DNA of 64,000 nucleotides from Verrucomicrobiota bacterium (GCA_025360015.1 JANYCZ010000022.1:26347-90346), one strand, 5' to 3'; positions 25,679 through 34,967 are shown, counted from the stretch's first letter. The notes: generated from the sequence alone by a model not told the origin. Made by a program: numbers and translations.

Positions 25679-26515
25679 ATGGGATTTTTCAAAAAACGTA
25701 CCGTCAACGATTTAGGCGAAAAGAAGCGCGACATGCCGGAAGGCCTTTGGACGAAGTGCCCTTCGTGCAATGAAAGCCTCTTTGAGCAGGCGCTGGCCAA
25801 AAACCTGCGAGTTTGTACGAGCTGCGGCTACCATTTCACCATCGCCTCAGACGAGCGCATCGCCAGCCTGGTGGACGAAGGCAGTTTTGTGGAGATGGAC
25901 AAGAGCCTGGACTCCGTGAACGCGCTGGGTTTCAAAGGCTACCTGGACAAGGTGAAGGCCTACCAGGCCAAGACCGGGCTGACCGAGGCGGTCGTGACCG
26001 GGCGCGCTAATATTGAGGGGATTGCCGTTTTGGTGGCGATCATGGATTTCCGCTTTCTCGGTGCCAGCATGGGCAGCGTGGTGGGAGAAAAGATCACCCG
26101 CGCCATCGAAGCCGCCACTGCGGAGCGCAAGCCGGTCATCGTCTTTTCCGCCTCCGGCGGCGCGCGTATGCATGAGGGCATCCTGAGCCTGATGCAGATG
26201 GCGAAGACCAGCGGAGCGCTGGCCCGGCACTCTGAGGCCCGGCTGCCCTATATTTCTGTGCTCACGCACCCGACGACGGGTGGTGTCACCGCCAGCTTTG
26301 CGACGCTGGGAGACCTGATCTTTGCCGAGCCGAAGTGCATGATCGGCTTCGCCGGCCCACGTGTGGTGAAGGAAACCACGCATGCGGACCTGCCGCCGGG
26401 GTTTCAGACGGCGGAGTTCATGATGCAGCACGGGCTGGTGGACATGATCATTGATCGCAAAGACATGCGCGGCACGCTGGCGAAGGTGCTGCGGTATATG
26501 ACTGGGGCGAAATAG
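25679..26515 (+). CDS. accD: Acetyl-CoA carboxylase carboxyltransferase subunit beta
   Basis: Transfers CO2 from carboxybiotin to acetyl-CoA in fatty-acid synthesis, together with AccA. The ATG at 25679 gives MGFFKKRTVNDLGEKK and 278 residues, normal for AccD; the longer frame to 25361 overlaps comF and is rejected. The zinc finger is CPSCNESLFEQALAKNLRVC followed by TSCGYH. Catalytic-domain motifs include MDFRFLGASMGSVVGEKI, FSASGGARMHEGILSLMQM, YISVLTHPTTGGVTASFA and IGFAGPRVV. accA is not adjacent. Confidence 0.97.
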   Translation: MGFFKKRTVNDLGEKKRDMPEGLWTKCPSCNESLFEQALAKNLRVCTSCGYHFTIASDERIASLVDEGSFVEMDKSLDSVNALGFKGYLDKVKAYQAKTGLTEAVVTGRANIEGIAVLVAIMDFRFLGASMGSVVGEKITRAIEAATAERKPVIVFSASGGARMHEGILSLMQMAKTSGALARHSEARLPYISVLTHPTTGGVTASFATLGDLIFAEPKCMIGFAGPRVVKETTHADLPPGFQTAEFMMQHGLVDMIIDRKDMRGTLAKVLRYMTGAK

Positions 26516-26641
26516 CGGCTGTCGTCGGGTTTTGAAGACCTGTAAAAGCTCCGTTCGATGCTCGGTTTTTCTTCGTTGCGGAAGGAGGAGGTGGCGGCAT
26601 GAGCAGTTGCCGACGTTTTCAAATCGCTTAAACTGTCCGGC

Positions 26642-26971
26642 ATGAACATGACCCTGCAACTCCCCGACGACCTCTGCACGGCGGCCCAGCAGCGTGCGGG
26701 AGTGGAATCCAAGACGCTTGCCTCCTGGTTTACCGATTTACTGCGGCGTGAACTGCTCAAGCCTGCCTCCCAACCGCTCAGCCAGCCTGGGCAAATCCTC
26801 GATCCGAGCGACCCTCTACCTGACCGCTCAGCGAGCCACTCTCTTCTGATGATGAAGCAACTGCCGACTGCTGACCGCCTCGCAGAACTCTATGACGAAG
26901 CTACCGCCGACCACGATTTCCCGCTTTCCCCACGTAGTGAAGATGTATCCAGGCAGATCTGCTTTCCATGA
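26642..26971 (+). CDS. Putative antitoxin of a PIN-toxin operon
   Basis: A 109-residue protein beginning MNMTLQLPDDLCTAAQQRAG, which reads like a ribbon-helix-helix DNA-binding start, followed by a helix (LASWFTDLLRRELLK) and an acidic, Pro-rich C-terminus. I do not recognise a named family. The assignment rests on its 4-bp overlap with a PIN-domain gene and its antitoxin-like layout: DNA-binding end first, disordered toxin-binding end last. It is longer than most VapB proteins. Confidence 0.72.
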   Translation: MNMTLQLPDDLCTAAQQRAGVESKTLASWFTDLLRRELLKPASQPLSQPGQILDPSDPLPDRSASHSLLMMKQLPTADRLAELYDEATADHDFPLSPRSEDVSRQICFP

Positions 26972-27387
26972 GCCCTGTCTTGCTGGATACGATGGTAATA
27001 TCTGAACTGAGGAAAGGGACCAAAGGGAATGCCCGCGTGCAGGCTTGGTATCGTGGACTTGCCAATGCCCCGCTTGTTTTAAGCGTCATCACTTTGCTGG
27101 AGCTGCGCAAAGGTATCCAGCAGGTCCAGAAATATGACCCATCCTTCGCGCTTAAACTGGATAGATGGTATCGCGTGGATCTGGCCAGCCTCTTTCACGA
27201 TGCTATCCTGCCCGTGGATCAGGCTGTGGCTGAGTGCGCCGGCGGCCTTTATTCCATTCGCACCTTTCCTCCCAACGACGCTCTCATCGCCGCCACCGCT
27301 CTTGTACATGGTCTCACCCTTGCCACCCGCAACGAGGCCGACTTCGTCGGCACCGGGGTCACCATCGTGAATCCCTGGCAGGCATGA
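26968..27387 (+). CDS. Type II toxin, PIN-domain ribonuclease (VapC/FitB-like)
   Basis: A 139-residue PIN domain with all expected acidic positions: VLLDTMVISELRKG (Asp5 and Glu11), LSVITLLELRKGI (Glu), PNDALIAATALVHGL (Asp) and ATRNEADFVGTGV (Asp). The end, TIVNPW, matches FitB-type PIN proteins. It overlaps its antitoxin by 4 bp. This is a second toxin-antitoxin operon in the window and is not a copy of the one at 7782-8407: the antitoxins are of different families. Confidence 0.93.
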   Translation: MSPVLLDTMVISELRKGTKGNARVQAWYRGLANAPLVLSVITLLELRKGIQQVQKYDPSFALKLDRWYRVDLASLFHDAILPVDQAVAECAGGLYSIRTFPPNDALIAATALVHGLTLATRNEADFVGTGVTIVNPWQA

Positions 27388-27804
27388 TCCCACCGATTGC
27401 AAAGCCCGAATTTCAACCGCTGATGGGACATTGATCGACACTGATTCGGAATGTCTTTAGGGTCCTATCTTCGTGGCGAGATTCCATTAAGCCCATGATG
27501 TGATGCATTGCTTGAAGTTGACCTCATCAAGAACTTTCTTTAACCCATATCTGCGCCGTGAAGCCCCAGCGCGTTGTCTTGGGCTGCGATAGGTCGCGCC
27601 ATTGGCGCTGCAAACCCCAGGGCTGTGGTTGGCTTTCGGGGCGAGAGGGGAGGTCAATTTTGGGGAGGGATTTCGAAAAGTGAGGTATGAATCATCGGCC
27701 TAGCCCGGACAGGGGATGGCCGGCGTAGCCCTAAAAATGGGTGGAAATGTGCCTTTCCGCATTTGCACTCGTAACGAATGGGAGCATTCTGCTCATCCCC
27801 CCAC
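27388..27804. other. 417-bp gene-free interval before sucA
   Basis: No convincing reading frame on either strand; the minus-strand frame that enters from 28178 has shadow-like composition. The right half has short GC-rich stems, for example around 27700-27735. The sucA promoter and leader must lie here, but I could not pick out a confident -35/-10 pair or a known riboswitch. Confidence 0.5.
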
Positions 27805-30570
27805 ATGAGTGCTACATTGCCGTACCGCGCGAACGCGGATTTCCTCGAGTCCAAATATGAGGACTGGAAAAAAGATGCTGGTTCCGTTGAACCGCTTTGG
27901 TCTTCGTTTTTTGAAGGTTTTGAACTGGGCATGGCCCGGCTCGTCACCAAAGGCGCGGAAGCGACCGGGGGTGGAGGAGCTCCGCTTTCGGAGAAGACGC
28001 TGAATTTCCGTATGCGTGTGTCGAATGCGCTGCAGAGCTTTCGCGCGCTGGGCCACACCGCTGCGCATCTGGATCCGCTGGATAAGGAGGCGCCGGAGGT
28101 GCCTGCGCTGACGCTGGCGGGCCTGGGCTTTACGGCGGACGAGCTGGAGGAGGACGTGCAGACGCACCTGTTCCGCAATGGTCAGTCGATGAAGCTGAAG
28201 GTCATGCTGGCAGAGTTGCAGCGCAATTATTGCGGCAAGACGGGCTTTGAGTTCATGCACATTCACCATCAGGAAGTGCGTGCCTGGCTGCTGGACCGGA
28301 TCGAAGGACGTGATCTGGATGCGAAGCCTGCGGCCAAAGATCAGGTGAATGCGCTGCGCTGGTTGCTTGAGGCTGAGTCGTTTGAGCGGTTCCTGCACCG
28401 CCGGTTCGTGGGGCAGAAGCGTTTCTCCGTCGAGGGCGCGGAGTCGATGCTGGTGGCGCTGGAGACGCTGCTGGAAGCCATGCCGGCTGCGGGCGGCAAG
28501 GAGATCATTCTGGGGATGGCGCATCGCGGCCGTCTGAGCGTGCTGGCGAATTTCCTGCGCAAGCCTTTGGAGTACCTCTTCTATGAGTTCAGCGAGAACT
28601 ATGTGCCGAACATGGTGTCTGGTGACGGCGATGTGAAGTATCACCTGGGCTTTGAGACCGTCCGTCAGACGAGCAGCGGAGATTCGATCGGCGTGATGCT
28701 GGCACCGAACCCGAGCCATCTGGAAGCTGTGGACCCGGTGGTCGAAGGCATGGCGCGTGCGCGGCAGCGTGCGCTGAATGATACGAAGGACCGCAAAAAG
28801 GTCATCCCGGTGCTCATCCATGGCGATGCGGCCTTTGCCGGCCAGGGCTTGGTGGCTGAGGTGCTGAATCTTTCCCAGCTCCCAGGTTATCGCACGGGCG
28901 GTACGGTACACATCATCGTGAACAACAAGATCGGTTTCACGACGATGCCGGAAGATGCGCGCAGCTCCGACTATTGTACGGATGTGGCGAAGATGATCGA
29001 GGCGCCGGTCTTCCATGTGAACGGGGACTGCCCGCTGGAAGTGATGAATGCGACGAGGCTCGCGTTTGAATTCCGCCAGACTTTTGCGCGTGACGTGATC
29101 ATCGACATCGTGTGCTACCGTCGTTACGGGCACAACGAAACCGACGAGCCTGGATTTACGCAGCCAAACATGGCGCGGGCCATTGCCGAGCATCCGTCCA
29201 CCGCGACGCTGTTCCGACTGGATCTGGCGGCCGCTGGCGTGCTGGATGAAGCCGGAGCGTCCGCGCTGCAACGCGAGCTGGATGACGAGCTGGAGCAGGG
29301 GATCACGACCTTGGCGGATCGCGACAAGAACGCCGAGGGCGGCAATCCTTTCGAAGGCAGCATGGCGATGCCGCAGCCTGCGTATGATTATAACCCGGTG
29401 AAAACGGGAGTGGCGCTAACGACGCTGCAAAAGATCGGCCACCGTTTGCTTGAGGTGCCGGAAGAGTTCAATCTGCATCCGACGATTGCGAAACGCTTCC
29501 TGGCAGCGCGCAAGAAAGCCATTGAAGCCGGTGAAGGCATCGACTGGGCTTATGCGGAATCCCTGGCTTTTGGCACCTTGCTTACCGAAGGGCACGGCGT
29601 GCGCCTGAGCGGGCAGGATGTGCGGCGCGGCACTTTTAGCCAGCGGCACAGTGTGTTTTATGATTCCCAGACGCGCGAGCGTCACATCCCGCTGAACCAT
29701 CTTGCGGCTGAGCAGGGGCGGTACTGTGTGTACAACAGCCTGCTGTCTGAGGCTGCGGTGCTCGGCTTTGATTACGGGTACTCGTTGCTGACCAGCAATC
29801 TGCTGGTGTGCTGGGAGGCGCAGTTTGGCGACTTCGTGAACGGTGCGCAGGTCATCATCGACCAGTTCATCGCCAGCGCGGAAAGCAAATGGCAGCGCCC
29901 GAGCCACATCACGCTGCTGCTGCCGCACGGCTACGAAGGCCAGGGGCCGGAGCATTCCAGCGCGCGCCCTGAGCGCTTCCTGCAGCTCTGCGCCGGTGGC
30001 AACATGCAGGTGTGCAATTTTTCGACGCCTGCGCAGTATTTCCACGCGCTGCGCCGCCAGCTCAAGCGCAGCACGCGCAAGCCGCTGATCGTGATGACGC
30101 CGAAGAGCCTGCTGCGGCATCCGAAGTGCGTGTCCAAGCTCAGCGACATGGCTGAGGACACCACCTTTAGAGAGGTGCTGGACGACGAGAATCTGCTGGC
30201 TGCGCCCGACCGCGTGACGCGTCTGATTCTGTGCAGCGGCAAGGTCTATTATGACCTGCTGGAATTCCGCGAGGAGCACAAGATCAAGAACGCCGCGATC
30301 ATCCGCATCGAGCAGCTTTACCCGTTGAACTACGAGATGCTGAAAGAGATCGTGGCCAAGTATCCGCGTGCGCAGAAGAAGTGGATCTGGTGCCAGGAGG
30401 AGCCGCGCAACATGGGCGCCTTCTATTACATCCGCCCGCGTCTCGAAGAGATCTCCAACCACAAGCTGCGCTACTCCGGCCGGGAGCGCAGTTCCAGCCC
30501 CGCCGCAGGCTCCAAAGCCATCCACTCCCTCGAACAGGCCAATCTGGTCGAGTCGGCTTTCAGCGTGTGA
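27805..30570 (+). CDS. sucA: 2-oxoglutarate dehydrogenase E1 component
   Basis: Thiamine-diphosphate-dependent decarboxylase of the TCA-cycle 2-oxoglutarate dehydrogenase complex. The ATG at 27805 (MSATLPYRANADFLESKYED) yields 921 residues; 27778 would add nine unlikely residues. The N-terminal E1o region (FLESKYEDWKKDAGSVEPLW) is the part that contacts E2 in the E. coli complex. Core motifs include GMAHRGRLSVLANFL, HGDAAFAGQGLVAEVLNLSQ, RRYGHNETDEPGFTQPNM, RHSVFYDSQTRERHIPL and the C-terminal PLNYEMLKEI and QEEPRNMGAFYYI. It is followed by sucB after 35 bp, so they form an operon. E3 (lpd) and sucCD are not here. Confidence 0.97.
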   Translation: MSATLPYRANADFLESKYEDWKKDAGSVEPLWSSFFEGFELGMARLVTKGAEATGGGGAPLSEKTLNFRMRVSNALQSFRALGHTAAHLDPLDKEAPEVPALTLAGLGFTADELEEDVQTHLFRNGQSMKLKVMLAELQRNYCGKTGFEFMHIHHQEVRAWLLDRIEGRDLDAKPAAKDQVNALRWLLEAESFERFLHRRFVGQKRFSVEGAESMLVALETLLEAMPAAGGKEIILGMAHRGRLSVLANFLRKPLEYLFYEFSENYVPNMVSGDGDVKYHLGFETVRQTSSGDSIGVMLAPNPSHLEAVDPVVEGMARARQRALNDTKDRKKVIPVLIHGDAAFAGQGLVAEVLNLSQLPGYRTGGTVHIIVNNKIGFTTMPEDARSSDYCTDVAKMIEAPVFHVNGDCPLEVMNATRLAFEFRQTFARDVIIDIVCYRRYGHNETDEPGFTQPNMARAIAEHPSTATLFRLDLAAAGVLDEAGASALQRELDDELEQGITTLADRDKNAEGGNPFEGSMAMPQPAYDYNPVKTGVALTTLQKIGHRLLEVPEEFNLHPTIAKRFLAARKKAIEAGEGIDWAYAESLAFGTLLTEGHGVRLSGQDVRRGTFSQRHSVFYDSQTRERHIPLNHLAAEQGRYCVYNSLLSEAAVLGFDYGYSLLTSNLLVCWEAQFGDFVNGAQVIIDQFIASAESKWQRPSHITLLLPHGYEGQGPEHSSARPERFLQLCAGGNMQVCNFSTPAQYFHALRRQLKRSTRKPLIVMTPKSLLRHPKCVSKLSDMAEDTTFREVLDDENLLAAPDRVTRLILCSGKVYYDLLEFREEHKIKNAAIIRIEQLYPLNYEMLKEIVAKYPRAQKKWIWCQEEPRNMGAFYYIRPRLEEISNHKLRYSGRERSSSPAAGSKAIHSLEQANLVESAFSV

Positions 30571-30605
30571 TTCGCCAGCCCTAGATTTTTTTCCAACACC
30601 CCGTC

Positions 30606-31715
30606 ATGCCCTCAGACATCAAAATACCCGCACTCGGCGAATCCGTCGCCGGTGGACAGATCGCCAAATGGCACTTCAAAGAAGGTGACCACGTCAAAAC
30701 TGGCGACATCCTGCTCACGCTCGAAACCGACAAGGTGGCCGCTGAAGTCACCGCTGAAACCAGCGGTGCGCTGCACATCGGCAAACAGGCCGGTGAAGAT
30801 GTCGAAGTGGGTGGTGTGGTGGGTCAGATCGACGAAAGCGCCGCCGCCCCGGCAGCGAAGGCCGAGGCTCCGAAGCCTGCGCCTGCCGCGGCTGCGCCAG
30901 CCCCTGCACCGGCCGCCAAGGCTGAAGCGGAAAAGCCTACGAATGTGACGGAATTTAAAGTGGTGCCGAAGCCTGAGCCAGCGCCTGCACCGGTGGCGGC
31001 CAAAGCTGCCCCGGAAGGCCGTGTCACGCGCAAGAAGATGAGCCCGCTGCGCAGGAAGATTGCGGAGCAGCTCGTCACCGCGCAGCGCACCGCTGCCATT
31101 CTCACCACGTTCAATGAGTGTGACATGAGCAACGTCATGGCGCTGCGTTCGAAGCTGCAGGATAGTTTTGTGGCGAAGAACGGCGTGAAGCTCGGCTTCA
31201 TGAGCTTTTTCATCAAGGCGGTGGTCGAGGCACTCAAGGCGGTGCCGCAGGTCAACGTGCGCGTGGAAGGCGAAGAAATCGTGCAGCAGCACTTCTTCGA
31301 CATCGGCGTCGCTGTAGGCACGGAGCGCGGGCTGATCGTGCCGGTGCTGCGTGACGCGGACCAGAAGAGCTTCGCGGAGCTGGAGAAGGATATTCTCGGC
31401 TACGCGGCCAAGTCCAAAGAGGGCAAGATCCAGGTCAGCGATCTGACCGGCGGTGTGTTCACCATTTCCAATGGAGGTGTGTATGGCTCCCTGCTCAGCA
31501 CGCCGATCATCAATCCGCCGCAGAGCGCGATTTTGGGCATGCACAGCATCCAGCAGCGTCCGGTGGCGGTCGATGGCCAGGTGGTGATCCGCCCGATGAT
31601 GTACCTCGCCCTGAGCTACGATCACCGCGTGGTCGATGGCAAGGAAGCGGTGGCGTTCCTGATTCGCATCAAGGACTGCATCGAAAACCCGGCGAGGATG
31701 CTGGTGGGAGCCTAA
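30606..31715 (+). CDS. sucB: 2-oxoglutarate dehydrogenase E2, dihydrolipoyl succinyltransferase
   Basis: E2 core of the 2-oxoglutarate dehydrogenase complex. Residues 1-77 are a lipoyl domain with the lipoyl lysine in [10 protein letters not shown] (Lys43). An Ala/Pro/Lys linker spans about 80-138. The catalytic acyltransferase domain runs from about 142 ([15 protein letters not shown]) and contains the active site [16 protein letters not shown]. At 369 residues it is about 35 shorter than the E. coli protein. I cannot find the peripheral-subunit-binding domain that should sit between linker and core and that normally holds E3. Assignment as SucB over another 2-oxoacid E2 follows from adjacency to sucA. 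Confidence 0.94.
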   Translation: MPSDIKIPALGESVAGGQIAKWHFKEGDHVKTGDILLTLETDKVAAEVTAETSGALHIGKQAGEDVEVGGVVGQIDESAAAPAAKAEAPKPAPAAAAPAPAPAAKAEAEKPTNVTEFKVVPKPEPAPAPVAAKAAPEGRVTRKKMSPLRRKIAEQLVTAQRTAAILTTFNECDMSNVMALRSKLQDSFVAKNGVKLGFMSFFIKAVVEALKAVPQVNVRVEGEEIVQQHFFDIGVAVGTERGLIVPVLRDADQKSFAELEKDILGYAAKSKEGKIQVSDLTGGVFTISNGGVYGSLLSTPIINPPQSAILGMHSIQQRPVAVDGQVVIRPMMYLALSYDHRVVDGKEAVAFLIRIKDCIENPARMLVGA

Positions 31716-31789
31716 ATCTGCTAAGTGCAGATTTATGCTGAACAAAGTCTTTGCCACGCGTTCTCATCTTCACTTACGAAGCTGTCCTG

Positions 31790-32686
31790 ATGGCATTTGA
31801 TACTCCCAGCACGATTCCAACGCCCGAGGCGCCTGCGCCGAAGGGGTGGGGTGTGTGGCTGCGGAACAAGTTTTTGGCCGGGCTGGCGCTGGCGCTGCCG
31901 CTGATCATCACGTTTTGGATCCTGTTCTTCGTCTATGACCTGCTGCACGCCTGGAGCAAGCCGGTGCTGGGGCAGGTGGTGAATCTCGTCAATGAGTTCT
32001 GCGACGAGCCGTTGCTGAACATCGAGGACCCGAAACTTGAGAGCCTGACCAACTTCATTGGCTTTCTGTTTTCGGTGCTGGCCATTCTGGGGCTGGGCTT
32101 CATGGCCACGAACGTGATCGGCGTGCACATCGTCACCGCAGTGGACAAGCTGCTGCTGCGCGTGCCGCTGGTGGCGGTGATCTACCGGCCGCTCAAGCAG
32201 GTGATCGACGCCTTTCGCAGCCTGGGTGGCACGAAGCAGAATTTCAAGCGGGTGGTTTACATTGACTATCCCGTGCCCGGCATGCGCATGATCGGTTTTG
32301 CCACCGGCCAGTATTGTGATCCGCAGACGGCTAAGGCGATGACATGTGTGCTGCTGCCCACGGCCCCCAGTCCGATGACGGGCATCCTGCTGGTGGTGGA
32401 TTCGGACAAGATCACGGATGCGCCGATCACAATTGAAGAGGCGATGAAGATGATCATCTCCGGCGGGCTGGTATCGCCGCTGAATGGCATTGCACCACTG
32501 AATCAAAAGCCGCCAGCGACAGCGCTGCCTGAGCAAGTGCCAGTGCCTGAACCTGTGTTTGATCTGCCTGCAGGGCTGCCGCGCGCGGAGGATTTCGACG
32601 CGGGTGACACAGAGATCCTGGCGCAGGCCATGGACATCAAGAGTGGAAAGCGCTGGCTGCGTGCCCTGCCATGGAAGAAACGCTGA
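31790..32686 (+). CDS. DUF502 family integral membrane protein
   Basis: A 298-residue protein started at 31790 (MAFDTPSTIPTPEAP); the frame opens 13 codons earlier. Two transmembrane segments are seen: about residues 26-52 (KFLAGLALALPLIITFWILFF) and about 85-110 (FIGFLFSVLAILGLGFMATNV). They are followed by the DUF502 region TAVDKLLLRVPLVAVIYRPL, KQVIDAFRS and VVYIDYPVPGMRMIGFATG. The C-terminal ~60 residues are Pro-rich. DUF502 has no assigned function. It is the third gene after sucAB, in the same direction. Confidence 0.9.
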   Translation: MAFDTPSTIPTPEAPAPKGWGVWLRNKFLAGLALALPLIITFWILFFVYDLLHAWSKPVLGQVVNLVNEFCDEPLLNIEDPKLESLTNFIGFLFSVLAILGLGFMATNVIGVHIVTAVDKLLLRVPLVAVIYRPLKQVIDAFRSLGGTKQNFKRVVYIDYPVPGMRMIGFATGQYCDPQTAKAMTCVLLPTAPSPMTGILLVVDSDKITDAPITIEEAMKMIISGGLVSPLNGIAPLNQKPPATALPEQVPVPEPVFDLPAGLPRAEDFDAGDTEILAQAMDIKSGKRWLRALPWKKR

Positions 32687-32690
32687 GTAC

Positions 32691-33179
32691 ATGCTGACCA
32701 CCGACTGGAAATTCTGGCATCCCGGCGTTCGTGCGACACTGATGTTCATCATCGATGAGGCCAAGCGTGAGGTTTTGCTGATTCGTAAAAAACGCGGACT
32801 GGGCGCGGGCAAGATCAACGGGCCTGGAGGCAAGACGGACCCGGGTGAAACTTCGGTGCAATGCGCCGTGCGTGAAACGCAGGAGGAGCTGGGGGTCACC
32901 GCGCTGAATCCCGTCCATCACGGCGAGCTGTGGTTTCAGTTTGTGGACGGCCTGTGCATGCATGTGGATGTCTTTGTGGCCACGCAGCATGTGGGAGAGG
33001 CGGTGGAAACACCGGAGGCCGTGCCGCTGTGGACGCCGCTGGATGCGCTGCCCTTTGAAGAAATGTGGGCGGATGACATTCACTGGCTGGCGCAGACTTT
33101 GGTGGAGCGCCGGCGTTTCATGGGGCGCTTTGCCTTTGATGACGACACCATGCTCTCCCACGAAGTGAAGTGGCTGTGA
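32691..33179 (+). CDS. NUDIX hydrolase, MTH1-like (8-oxo-dGTP diphosphatase type)
   Basis: A 162-residue NUDIX protein starting MLTTDWKFWHPGVRATLMF at 32691, four bases after the DUF502 stop. The NUDIX box is complete: GGKTDPGETSVQCAVRE then TQEELGV. The preceding KINGPGGK and the downstream WFQFVDGLCMHVDVFVA, together with WADDIHW, resemble the eukaryotic MTH1 (oxidised purine nucleoside triphosphatase) subfamily. The substrate is inferred from that resemblance only. Confidence 0.9.
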   Translation: MLTTDWKFWHPGVRATLMFIIDEAKREVLLIRKKRGLGAGKINGPGGKTDPGETSVQCAVRETQEELGVTALNPVHHGELWFQFVDGLCMHVDVFVATQHVGEAVETPEAVPLWTPLDALPFEEMWADDIHWLAQTLVERRRFMGRFAFDDDTMLSHEVKWL

Positions 33180-33223
33180 TTTTTTGATTCCAGACCGGTG
33201 AGGATCGTGGCTATCATTGAGGC

Positions 33224-34660
33224 ATGAAATGCTTTTTGCTTCTGTGCGGTGGTCTCTTGTTGCAGATGGCGTGCGTGGCCGCACCGGATGAGCCGCCGAA
33301 CATCGTGCTGGTGATGGCGGATGATCAGGGCTGGGGTGACATGGGGTACAATGGGCATCCGCATTTGAAGACGCCGAATTTCGATGCGCTGGCGAAGGAG
33401 GGGATCCGGTTTGACCAGTTTCATGCGGCTGCGCCGGTGTGCTCGCCAACACGCGGGAGCGTGATGACGGGGCGGACGCCGAATCGCTATGGCTGCTTTT
33501 CCTGGGGGCATGCGCTGCGGCCGCAGGAGATCACGATCGCGGAGGCGCTGAAAACGGCGGGCTATGCGACAGGGCACTTTGGGAAGTGGCATCAGGGTTC
33601 CGTGCAAAAGGCCAGCCCGGTGAGTCCTGGGGCCAGCGGGTTTGATGAATGGGTGTCTGCGCCCAATTTTTTTGATCTAGATCCAGTGCTGAGTGTGCAG
33701 GGGAAGGCCACGCAGTTTCAGGGGGACAGCTCCGACATCACCGTGGATGAGGCGCTGAAGTTCATCCGCGGCTGCGCGGAAAAGAAGCAGCGGTATCTCG
33801 CGGTGGTTTGGTTTGGCTCGCCGCATGATCCGCACCGGGCGCTGGAGTCAGACCGGGCGCTGTATGCAGGCTTGCCGGAAAAGCAGCAGCATTTCTATGG
33901 GGAGATCACGGCGATGGACCGTGCCTTTGGCAAACTCAGGACGGAGCTGAAGGAGAACGAGAACACGCTCCTATGGTACTGCAGCGACAATGGCGCGCTG
34001 CCGAAGGTGGGTTCCACCGGTGGCCGACGGGGATTCAAAGGGCAGATTTATGAAGGCGGCCTGGCAGTGCCCGCGTTGATGGAGTGGCCTGCAGCCTTTC
34101 ATGAGCCGAAGGTCATCAAGGCTCCGTGCGTGACTTCGGACATCTATCCCACGGTGCTGGAGATCGCGGGGGTGAGCATGGCAAAGCAGCCGCCACTGGA
34201 TGGGATCGATCTCATGCCGCTGCTGACGGGAGAGCAGCAGAAGCGTTCGCGGCCGATTGGTTTTTGGGATTCAGGCAACAAAGGCATCAGTACGCCATCC
34301 AAAGAATGGATGGACGAGCTGCTCGCGGCGCAGGCGAAAGGGGAGGAGCCCGCCGATCCCGCCCGCGTGCGGCCGGATGCGGGTGTTATAGGCGAGCCGG
34401 TGTCACTGACTGAGTTTCCCGGGCATGCGGCCTGGCTGGACTGGCCGTGGAAGCTGCACCGGATCGAGAGCAGGAAGACGCATGAGGTGACCTGGGAGCT
34501 GTACAATCTGGTCAGCGACCCCGACGAGAGCACGGTGCTGCTGGCGGAGCAGCCGGAGCGAGTGCCGGAAATGCAAAAAAGTCTGGAGGACTGGCTTGAA
34601 AGCGTGGCGCGGAGTCTGAATGGCGAGGATTACGCGGGTGAAAAAGCTGCGGGCAAATAA
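33224..34660 (+). CDS. Secreted arylsulfatase
   Basis: A 478-residue type I sulfatase with a signal peptide (CFLLLCGGLLLQMACVAA). Metal ligands occur in NIVLVMADDQGWGD (Asp33-Asp34). The formylglycine motif is CSPTRGSVMTGR with the modified Cys at residue 73. Further motifs are GHFGKWH (about 124-130), GSPHDPHRAL and YCSDNGALPK. The Cys form needs maturation by FGE or an anaerobic sulfatase-maturating enzyme; no certain maturase is in the window. Sulfatases of this kind let Verrucomicrobia desulfate polysaccharides such as fucoidan or mucin; the real substrate is not evident. Confidence 0.95.
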   Translation: MKCFLLLCGGLLLQMACVAAPDEPPNIVLVMADDQGWGDMGYNGHPHLKTPNFDALAKEGIRFDQFHAAAPVCSPTRGSVMTGRTPNRYGCFSWGHALRPQEITIAEALKTAGYATGHFGKWHQGSVQKASPVSPGASGFDEWVSAPNFFDLDPVLSVQGKATQFQGDSSDITVDEALKFIRGCAEKKQRYLAVVWFGSPHDPHRALESDRALYAGLPEKQQHFYGEITAMDRAFGKLRTELKENENTLLWYCSDNGALPKVGSTGGRRGFKGQIYEGGLAVPALMEWPAAFHEPKVIKAPCVTSDIYPTVLEIAGVSMAKQPPLDGIDLMPLLTGEQQKRSRPIGFWDSGNKGISTPSKEWMDELLAAQAKGEEPADPARVRPDAGVIGEPVSLTEFPGHAAWLDWPWKLHRIESRKTHEVTWELYNLVSDPDESTVLLAEQPERVPEMQKSLEDWLESVARSLNGEDYAGEKAAGK

Positions 34661-34818
34661 ATGGAGGGGACGCGTCTGGCTTGCGCAAAGGCCGCGCAGC
34701 GAAGGAGACCACCCTTTTTTAGTACACGCTTGCCAGGTTCTTATTGAGTGCTAATGAGTGGGCGGAGTTGAAAAGTAAAGTTAGCGAAAGGTTAGGAATC
34801 CAAATTCATCAGGATTTC

Positions 34819-34848
34819 TAGAATTTCAAAAATTTTCTTCAAATTCTA
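34819..34848 (+). repeat. AT-rich inverted repeat upstream of tRNA-Gly
   Basis: TAGAATTT at 34819-34826 and AAATTCTA at 34841-34848 form a perfect 8-bp inverted repeat with a 14-nt spacer that itself contains AAAAATTTT. It sits in a locally AT-rich stretch (about 34760-34895) unlike the rest of the window. It may be a terminator-like hairpin, a regulatory site or a foreign remnant. Confidence 0.5.
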
Positions 34849-34896
34849 AAAATATCTTGCGGCAGTAGGATGTTTCGTGTTACTATAACTTCAATT

Positions 34897-34967
34897 GCGG
34901 GTATAGCTTAGTGGTAAAGTTCCAGCCTTCCACGCTGGCCATGTGGGTTCGATTCCCACTACCCGCT
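34897..34967 (+). tRNA. tRNA-Gly (anticodon UCC)
   Basis: A complete 71-nt cloverleaf. The acceptor stem pairs GCGGGTA (34897-34903) with TACCCGC (34960-34966), with discriminator T at 34967 and no encoded CCA. The D stem is GCTT/AAGT, the anticodon stem CCAGC/GCTGG encloses the loop CTTCCAC with anticodon TCC, and the T arm is GTGGG-TTCGATT-CCCAC. Possible promoter hexamers lie at 34857 (TTGCGG) and 34881-34889 (TACTATAAC). Confidence 0.97.

Noticed and set aside
34897..34967. tRNA-Gly as an attachment site of an integrative element
   Set aside because: No direct repeat of the tRNA 3' end was found downstream, and no integrase lies nearby.
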